10,442 nt of DNA, taken from contig JAFAFZ010000146.1 in the NCBI GenBank assembly GCA_023423215.1, forward strand, positions 1 to 10,442. Direction: 5' to 3'. Within the stretch, counting starts at the first letter, position 1; every line of letters starts with the position of its first letter. The notes beneath the pieces are model-generated. The model saw only the letters and a list, made by a program, of their open reading frames with translations. It was not told where the DNA came from and did no database searches. Source of the DNA: Actinomycetes bacterium. GTDB taxonomy: Bacteria; Actinomycetota; Acidimicrobiia; Acidimicrobiales; Microtrichaceae. This document shows, one piece after another, positions 6,371 through 10,442 of this stretch. A program made the translations under genes and the position numbers.

Positions 6371-7423
6371 TCAGGCCGCCGGGAACTCCAACCACTCGGT
6401 GGCGGGTGCGATCGTGTAGGTCTCGACGAGCGCACGGACGAACTCGGTGTCGTGGAACGGATCCGACGGCTCCACCACCGTCCTGCCCTTGCTGCGCATG
6501 TCAGCGAGCAGCTTGCCGACGGCTTCGTCGATCGAGAGGTCGTCGGTGTGGTCCATGACCTTCTTCAGCTCGTCCATGTCCTCGTAGAGCTCTGCGTTCC
6601 AGTGGACCAGGAAGCGGAGATCCGAGTGATCGAACGTCCCGACGGTCTCGCCGTCGGTGGTGACCCGCCAGAGGTCCTCGACGTCGTCCCACCCCATCAT
6701 CGAGCGGTGCTTGACATCGATCCCGGGACCGTCGAAAGGTCCGACCGGGTCACCTCGGTGGAACATGAGCTCGTTCTGCACGACAACACCCTTGTTCCAG
6801 AGCGGATGGTCGAGCACGGCAGGTTCACCGAGAGGTCCGTCGGGCCAGTAGGTGAAGGTTCCGTTCTCGCCGACGTACCACCAGGTGATGACCTGGGCCA
6901 TCTTCACGATGTACTCGGTGAACAGACCGGACTTCGCCATCACGTTCTGCAGCCACACCGGGGCGTTCTCGTAGCGGACGCCTCGGAACGTCACCGCGTC
7001 GAGGTGCGCGGGCGGCGGGCCGAACGCCGGGCTCGGCATCGCCAGGTTGAAGAGCATCATCGTCGGCTTCGCGTACTCGACACCCCAATAGTCCTTGACC
7101 AGGTCGAGGAACCCCTGGTTGTAGAAGCAGTCGTGGATCTCCGGGTGGAAGCACACCGAGTTCTGGCCGTAGAAGCCGCGGAAGAGCGGGCCTGCGATGT
7201 CGTCCAGCGTGAGGCCGTGGCCTTCCGGGACCACGCCGGTGACCGTCGCGATGAGCTCTTCGACGGTCTTGAAGTGGTGCGACTGGATCGTCGGCCAGGG
7301 GCCGTTGCGCTTCACCACCTCGAGCAGTCGCGCGTGCTGGTCGTCGGTGTACACGCCCTCGAGGACCCTCGGCGGTGCGACGGGTCGGAGTGCTCGGTTC
7401 ATCTGGTCTTCGTAGGCGCCCAC
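6371..7423 (-). CDS. Unrecognised protein, possible Fe(II)/2OG oxygenase-like fold
   Basis: A 350-residue soluble protein that I do not recognise as a named family. It has no signal peptide or membrane segment. It is rich in aromatic residues and His, with conserved-looking blocks: GPWPTIQSHHFKT (41-53), FYGQNSVCFHPEIHD (84-98), PPPAHLDAVTFRG (136-148), ITWWYVGENGTFTYWPDGP (179-197), NELMFHRGDPVGP (217-229) and VKHRSMMGWDD (237-247). H140-x-D142, H222 and R240-S241 have the order of the HxD...H metal triad and the 2-oxoglutarate-binding R-x-S region of phytanoyl-CoA-dioxygenase-like enzymes, so a non-heme iron oxygenase is a reasonable but unproven guess. The GTG at 7423-7421 is preferred over the ATG seven codons inside because GAGGGGGA lies seven bases upstream. 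It is monocistronic, convergent with the GH10 gene, and may share its operator. Confidence 0.75.
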   Translation of the reverse strand: MGAYEDQMNRALRPVAPPRVLEGVYTDDQHARLLEVVKRNGPWPTIQSHHFKTVEELIATVTGVVPEGHGLTLDDIAGPLFRGFYGQNSVCFHPEIHDCFYNQGFLDLVKDYWGVEYAKPTMMLFNLAMPSPAFGPPPAHLDAVTFRGVRYENAPVWLQNVMAKSGLFTEYIVKMAQVITWWYVGENGTFTYWPDGPLGEPAVLDHPLWNKGVVVQNELMFHRGDPVGPFDGPGIDVKHRSMMGWDDVEDLWRVTTDGETVGTFDHSDLRFLVHWNAELYEDMDELKKVMDHTDDLSIDEAVGKLLADMRSKGRTVVEPSDPFHDTEFVRALVETYTIAPATEWLEFPAA

Positions 7424-7477
7424 GGCGATGTCCCCCTCTCGTACGTGCGACCAGCGAGGGCCGTCGCAGCAGCAGCG

Positions 7478-7506
7478 AGTGTAACGCTGTTATCTGCCGG
7501 TGACCA
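7478..7506 (-). promoter_or_regulatory. Predicted promoter of the oxygenase-like gene
   Basis: Read on the minus strand, TGGTCA (7506-7501) and TACACT (7483-7478) are 17 bases apart, each four of six to consensus. Transcription would begin near 7471, about 48 bases before the GTG start. The candidate operator at 7481-7494 sits in the spacer and overlaps the -10 box. Confidence 0.4.
7481..7494. promoter_or_regulatory. Operator candidate related to the one at 4916
   Basis: GTAACGCTGTTATC contains the inverted repeat TAAC-GCT-GTTA (7482-7492). Together with the next base, the stretch ACGCTGTTATCT (7484-7495) matches ACGTTGTTATCT (4923-4934) upstream of the GH10 gene at 11 of 12 positions. Its position within a predicted promoter supports a shared DNA-binding regulator, which is not identified. 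Confidence 0.45.
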
Positions 7507-7694
7507 GAGTGCTTCCCATGCCCGGCCGACCTCGACGACCGGTCGTATCGGCCTCGGAGCCGCAGTTCGTCCACGTCCCTCCGGCAGGTGCGCGTCGGCC
7601 TCCGCACTGGGCATCGACGCGGACTCGACACCGGATCTCGTCCCGCATCTCGCACGGGACGGCGTGATCGCTACGGCGGGCTCGAGAACTCGCA

Positions 7695-7725
7695 AACCCC
7701 GACCAACGCTGTGTTGGTCGGGGTT
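7695..7725 (-). terminator. Strong terminator hairpin of tRNA-fMet
   Basis: AACCCCGACCAAC (7695-7707) and its exact complement (7713-7725) form a 13-base-pair stem with a five-base loop, 15 bases beyond the tRNA 3' end. Read on the minus strand the stem ends in GGGGTT and runs into TGCG, so the T-tract is short. The perfect stem and its placement make it the probable tRNA terminator. Confidence 0.75.
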
Positions 7726-7740
7726 CGAAAGCTGACTCGA

Positions 7741-7817
<77 letters not shown>

Positions 7818-7828
7818 GCGTGCTCGCC

Positions 7829-7857
7829 AAGCTACTCCCGCGACACCCCCGGTTCAA
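7829..7857 (-). promoter_or_regulatory. Predicted promoter of tRNA-fMet
   Basis: On the minus strand TTGAAC (7857-7852) and TAGCTT (7834-7829) are spaced by 17 bases. Initiation would fall a few bases upstream of the mature tRNA 5' end at 7817, giving a very short leader. Confidence 0.45.
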
Positions 7858-7966
7858 TTCGGTACGAGGCGGCGCCGACGTCGACCCACCTCAGCGACAT
7901 CCGGCTGCCAGGCGTGGCGGCACCTCGCCGGGCAGCCAGATCTCGGTGGTGGTCGTGGCAGACCCG

Positions 7967-8386
7967 TCAGTCGTAGTCGGCGTTCGGGTCCGCGGCGGTG
8001 AGCATCCAGGGCGTGCCGTACTTGTCGGTGCACACGCCGAACGCCGGGGTGAAGAACGCCGGAGCCAGCTCGACCTCGACCGAGCCACCGTCGGACAGCG
8101 CGGCCCAGACCTTCTCGGTCTCCTCGACCGTCGCGAAGGTCGCGTTCACGTACAAGCCCTGCGGGTTCGGCGTCTCGCCGACGGGGGTGTCGCTCGCCAT
8201 CAGCAGTCCACCGTCGGGCAGCATCAGCGCGGCGTGGATCACCCGGTCGGCGAACTCCGGCGGGGCACCGTCGCCGGGCATGTCGCCCGGGGCGAGGATG
8301 GTGACGTCGCCGCCGAAGACCTCGTGGTACCAGGTGAAGGCCTCGCGGCAGGTGCCGTCGAAGTTGAGGTAGGGGAAGAAGGCCAT
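7967..8386 (-). CDS. PhnB-like VOC family protein
   Basis: A 139-residue protein of the vicinal-oxygen-chelate superfamily, in the PhnB/3-demethylubiquinone-methyltransferase-like group. It begins PYLNFDGTCREAFTWYHEVFGGDV, the characteristic first beta-alpha unit, continues with VIHAALMLPDGGLLMASD (49-66), and ends with FGVCTDKYGTPWMLTA (116-131), the typical closing strand. The ATG at 8386 is chosen over an upstream in-frame ATG at 8452 because GAGGAG (8398-8393) precedes it by six bases and the homologous fold starts at residue 3. These proteins are small cytoplasmic dimers whose members range from glyoxalases and resistance proteins to ones of unknown function. No specific reaction can be assigned. 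It is divergent from the glycine-zipper gene and upstream of the tRNA, with no evident operon partner. Confidence 0.87.
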   Translation of the reverse strand: MAFFPYLNFDGTCREAFTWYHEVFGGDVTILAPGDMPGDGAPPEFADRVIHAALMLPDGGLLMASDTPVGETPNPQGLYVNATFATVEETEKVWAALSDGGSVEVELAPAFFTPAFGVCTDKYGTPWMLTAADPNADYD

Positions 8387-8532
8387 GGGTCGCTCCTCGT
8401 TCGTCTGCTGACCAGGTTCGCAGCATCGACCGAGCGGAGCGCCGGAACTCATCGGCGCGGCCGCGAGAGCGGAGCAGCGCGGCGCGGTTGACCGCGCAGC
8501 ACCCTGGGTACCCGTCCGCCCGGAGGTGCACC

Positions 8533-8754
8533 GTGACCGATCAGCCGAAGGACGACGACGAGACGAACCCCGACGAGGCCGTCATGGGCGTCTCGATGAG
8601 CGTCGGGGTGGGTGTGGGCGTCGCGCTCGGTGCCGGCATCGGCGTGGCGCTGGACAACATCGCCCTGGGCGTCGGCATCGGCCTGGCGATCGGCGCCGGT
8701 CTCGGTGCGGCGGCCGGCGCGTACCGGGTCGGCGAACGCGACCGCGACCGCTAG
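8533..8754 (+). CDS. Small glycine-zipper membrane protein
   Basis: A 73-residue hypothetical protein. An acidic N-terminal stretch (DQPKDDDETNPDEA, 3-16) is followed by two Gly/Val/Ala-rich hydrophobic segments (about 17-40 and 43-65) separated by Asp-Asn, and a charged tail GERDRDRDR-like (68-73). The spaced glycines (GVGVGVALGAGIG, GVGIGLAIGAGLG) form glycine-zipper repeats expected to pack as a transmembrane helical hairpin. The GTG at 8533 is preferred because GGAGG (8522-8526) is six bases upstream. Possible promoter elements TTGACC (8488-8493) and TACCCG (8509-8514, inside palindromic GGGTACCC) have a short 15-base spacer. Function unknown; similar small proteins occur widely in actinobacteria. 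Confidence 0.75.
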   Translation: MTDQPKDDDETNPDEAVMGVSMSVGVGVGVALGAGIGVALDNIALGVGIGLAIGAGLGAAAGAYRVGERDRDR

Positions 8755-8764
8755 CTAGCGACGC

Positions 8765-9433
8765 TCAGGCCTCGTCGACCGGCGCGGCGCGATCCGGGAG
8801 CGGGTCGAGTGCTGCGGCGAACACGGCCGACACGTCCGGCGCGTACACCTCGGTGAGCTCCGGGCCGATCTGCACCAGCGACATCAGCACCGACAGCACG
8901 ATCGCCACCAGGCCGTTCGCGACCGACGCCGGGTCGATGTCGTCGCGCACGGCGCCACGCAGCTGCTCGGACCGCAGCCGCTCGGCGATGACCTTGCGCA
9001 GCTCCTCGAGCGCCGGCACCTCGAGCACGCGTGCGGTGACCTCGGGCTCGAGCCCCGCCAGCAGCCGGCGCGCCAGCGGGTGGTGGTCGACGGCCTCGAG
9101 CAGCGTGAAGATCAGCGTCTCGCGCCAGTCCGCGGACTCGGGCTCCTCGAGCAGCGAGGTCAGCCCCTCGCTGATCACACCGGCCGCGTCCTCGTCCGCG
9201 GCCGCCAGGAACAGCGCTTCCTTGTTCGGGAAGTAGGCGTAGGTGAGCGAGCCGCTCACCCCGGCGGCGCGGGCGATGTCCGCGACCGAGGTCGATCGGT
9301 AGCCGTCGCGCCCGAAGCGCTCGATCGCGGCGTCCAGGATCGATCGACGGGTCTGCGCCCCCTTGGTGGTCAGCTCGTCCGGTGCCGGCCGTGGCTCCTC
9401 GTCCGACTCGACCGGTGGTGTGTCGCTCGCCAC
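8765..9433 (-). CDS. TetR family transcriptional regulator
   Basis: A 222-residue repressor-type protein. A flexible acidic N-terminus (1-22) precedes a standard TetR DNA-binding domain: TRRSILDAAIERFGRDGYRSTSVADIARAAGVSGS at 28-62 and the recognition-helix end LTYAYFPNKEALF at 63-75. The remaining helices (about 80-210) form the ligand-binding and dimerisation part, which is not informative about the ligand. The start is a GTG at 9433-9431 with no clear Shine-Dalgarno site. A minus-strand TACGCT (9445-9440) seven bases upstream could be a -10 for a leaderless transcript. It is divergent from the PF10118 gene with a 71-base gap that holds an inverted repeat, so autoregulation and control of that neighbour are likely. 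Fatty-acid or lipid stress signals are a guess. Confidence 0.92.
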   Translation of the reverse strand: MASDTPPVESDEEPRPAPDELTTKGAQTRRSILDAAIERFGRDGYRSTSVADIARAAGVSGSLTYAYFPNKEALFLAAADEDAAGVISEGLTSLLEEPESADWRETLIFTLLEAVDHHPLARRLLAGLEPEVTARVLEVPALEELRKVIAERLRSEQLRGAVRDDIDPASVANGLVAIVLSVLMSLVQIGPELTEVYAPDVSAVFAAALDPLPDRAAPVDEA

Positions 9434-9468
9434 CCGGCCAGCGTACCCGGATCGGCGAAATTGAGGGA

Positions 9469-9485
9469 TTGAGTCAAACTCTCAA
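9469..9485. promoter_or_regulatory. Inverted repeat, candidate TetR operator
   Basis: TTGAGTCAAACTCTCAA has TTGAG and CTCAA arms separated by seven bases, and its left part TTGAGTCAA is itself palindromic. A further TTGAG lies at 9461-9465. It sits between the divergent TetR and PF10118 genes and covers the predicted -35 of the latter, the usual arrangement for TetR repression. Confidence 0.55.
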
Positions 9486-9497
9486 CTCGTCTACCAT
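9469..9497 (+). promoter_or_regulatory. Predicted promoter of the PF10118 gene
   Basis: TTGAGT (9469-9474) and TACCAT (9492-9497) are separated by 17 bases. Initiation would fall about 9504-9505, that is at the ATG at 9505, implying a leaderless mRNA of the kind common in actinobacteria. Confidence 0.45.
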
Positions 9498-9504
9498 GAC
9501 ATCC

Positions 9505-10422
9505 ATGACTGACACGATGATCGAGCCCGAAGCCCCAACTGCGGCCGAGCCACGCGTCGCCCCCGCCCGCCAGGTCCCCACCCGTCGCATCTCGTTCGAG
9601 GAGTCGCTGCGCGGGCTGCCGCGCCACTTCGCCGTCGACGAGGACCTGATCCTGAGCCACCTCGCGGCGTCGCTCTCGGCGGTGTTCCCGGACGGCGAGG
9701 ACTTCTTCGTGCGCTCGGTCCGCCACTACCGCGACCAGATCACCGACCCCGAGCTCAAGCGACAGGTCGCCGGCTTCATCGGGCAGGAGGCGATGCACGG
9801 CCGTGAGCACCGTGCGCTGAACGACCGCCTCGACCAGCTCGGCTACCCGACCAAGCGCTTCGAGAAGCTGACGAAGAAGGGCCTCGCGTTCCGCACCCGC
9901 GTCGCACCCCCCATCGCGAACCTGGCGGCGACCGCAGCGCTCGAGCACTTCACCGCCACCCTCGCCGAGATGCTGCTGACGAACGAGGATGCGCGGAACC
10001 TGTTCGGCGACGAGCAGCTCCGTTCCCTCTTCCTGTGGCACGCGCTCGAGGAGTCCGAGCACAAGGCGGTGGCCTTCGACGTCTACCGCGCCGTCGGCGG
10101 CAGCGAGCGGCTGCGCATCGTCACGATGGTCATGCTGCGCTACGGCTTCGTGATCGGCATGGCCGGCCAGATCGTCGTCTCGCTGCTGGGTGACCCCGCC
10201 GCCCGTCAGAAGGGTCGACTGCGTGCCAGCTGGAAGCGCTTCAAGCGGTCGCCGCTGGTCAGCAGGGACATCTGGGACCAGCTCTGCGAGTACGACCGCC
10301 GCGACTTCCACCCCGACGACCGCGACACCGACGCGCTGGTCGAGGTGTGGCGGGAGGAGCTGTTCGGCGAGCACGGCTCGCTGAATGACAAGCTCACGGC
10401 GCCCGTCGCACGCAGGAGCTGA
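9505..10422 (+). CDS. PF10118-type predicted metal-dependent hydrolase (ferritin-like)
   Basis: A 305-residue protein of the PF10118/COG3687 family, annotated as predicted metal-dependent hydrolases but with a helical, ferritin-like carboxylate/His pattern. Likely metal-site residues from the N-terminus are E65 (GEDFF), E95, H98, E101 and H102 (GQEAMHGREH), E147-H148 (LEHF), E155, and E182/E183, E185 and H186 (LEESEHKAVAFD). A hydrophobic stretch at about 205-228 (IVTMVMLRYGFVIGMAGQIVVSLL) may be membrane-associated, as is usual in the family. Three in-frame ATGs (9496, 9505, 9517) are possible. 9505 is chosen because a predicted -10 ends at 9497, making the mRNA leaderless there, while 9496 would overlap that -10. 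In actinobacteria these genes often sit beside TetR regulators and lipid-metabolism genes; here the divergent TetR probably controls it. The enzymatic reaction is not established. Confidence 0.88.
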   Translation: MTDTMIEPEAPTAAEPRVAPARQVPTRRISFEESLRGLPRHFAVDEDLILSHLAASLSAVFPDGEDFFVRSVRHYRDQITDPELKRQVAGFIGQEAMHGREHRALNDRLDQLGYPTKRFEKLTKKGLAFRTRVAPPIANLAATAALEHFTATLAEMLLTNEDARNLFGDEQLRSLFLWHALEESEHKAVAFDVYRAVGGSERLRIVTMVMLRYGFVIGMAGQIVVSLLGDPAARQKGRLRASWKRFKRSPLVSRDIWDQLCEYDRRDFHPDDRDTDALVEVWREELFGEHGSLNDKLTAPVARRS

Positions 10423-10429
10423 CCCCCAC

Positions 10430-10442
10430 ATGGCCGAGCCGA
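10430..10442 (+). CDS. Probable start of the next gene (truncated by window end)
   Basis: An ATG at 10430, seven bases after the PF10118 stop, opens a frame (Met-Ala-Glu-Pro) that runs off the window. AGGAG at 10414-10418 lies 11 bases upstream. It would be the second gene of the TetR-controlled operon. Too little is visible to name a product. Confidence 0.4.

Larger units (their letters stand above)
7424..7694. other. Intergenic region with promoter; no gene seen
   Basis: The stretch between the minus-strand oxygenase-like gene and the tRNA terminator contains the promoter/operator described separately at 7478-7506. Bases 7507-7694 hold nothing I can support: the frames crossing them lack ribosome sites and recognisable products. 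Confidence 0.5.

Noticed and set aside
7695..7725. Perfect hairpin as a riboswitch or small RNA
   Set aside because: It is a single simple stem-loop 15 bases after a tRNA 3' end, best explained as a terminator.
6260..7735. 491-codon plus-strand open frame antisense to the oxygenase-like gene
   Set aside because: It reads through a terminator-like hairpin region, has no ribosome site or recognisable domain, and mirrors codon bias of the minus-strand gene, which has a good start.
8387..8452. Upstream in-frame start adding 22 residues to the VOC protein
   Set aside because: The extra residues are not VOC-like, and the internal ATG has a well-placed GAGGAG and starts just before the conserved fold.
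9370..10431. 353-codon minus-strand open frame antisense to the PF10118 gene
   Set aside because: It is a shadow of the plus-strand gene, which carries conserved metal-binding motifs; it would also run through the divergent promoter.

Overview
The window is GC-rich throughout, with GC-biased third codon positions, GTG starts and close or overlapping gene junctions. Together with the gene families present, this suggests an actinobacterium, perhaps of the Acidimicrobiia (Ilumatobacter-like). The phylum is inferred from composition and family content; the class is a guess. There are no transposases, integrases, phage genes or CRISPR arrays, so it reads as ordinary chromosome with catabolic/accessory gene clusters.

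Region 1 (about 138-4859, + strand) is a tightly packed operon. It opens with a 149-codon open reading frame that joins the N-terminus of an acyl-CoA synthetase to its C-terminal domain, with the catalytic core missing (an in-frame internal deletion). Its stop overlaps the GTG start of a PAPS-dependent sulfotransferase-family gene. That gene overlaps an alkylsulfatase-like metallo-beta-lactamase-fold hydrolase, which overlaps an SDR dehydrogenase, followed 12 nt later by a zinc-type alcohol dehydrogenase. A sulfotransferase and a sulfatase-like enzyme in one operon with two dehydrogenases and a former CoA ligase suggests metabolism of a hydroxylated or sulfated lipid, steroid or alkyl compound. 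The substrate cannot be read from the sequence.

Region 2 (about 4860-7500) holds an exported GH10-family glycosidase (+) that keeps both catalytic glutamates but lacks several normally invariant residues around the -1 sugar site. Convergent to it is an unrecognised 350-residue protein (-) with an HxD...H...RS arrangement reminiscent of non-heme Fe(II)/2-oxoglutarate oxygenases. The promoter regions of these two genes carry related sequences (11 of 12 bases identical over ACG[T/C]TGTTATCT), a candidate shared operator. Hairpins lie between the two convergent stops.

Region 3 (about 7695-7857) is an initiator tRNA-fMet gene on the minus strand, with a plausible promoter and a strong 13-bp terminator hairpin. 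Region 4 (7967-8754) has a small PhnB-like VOC protein (-) divergent from a 73-residue glycine-zipper membrane protein (+).

Region 5 (8765-10442) is a TetR regulator (-) divergent from a PF10118-type ferritin-like predicted metal-dependent hydrolase (+). The 71-nt gap contains an inverted repeat overlapping the likely promoter, suggesting autoregulation and control of the hydrolase. A further gene probably starts at 10430 and runs off the end.
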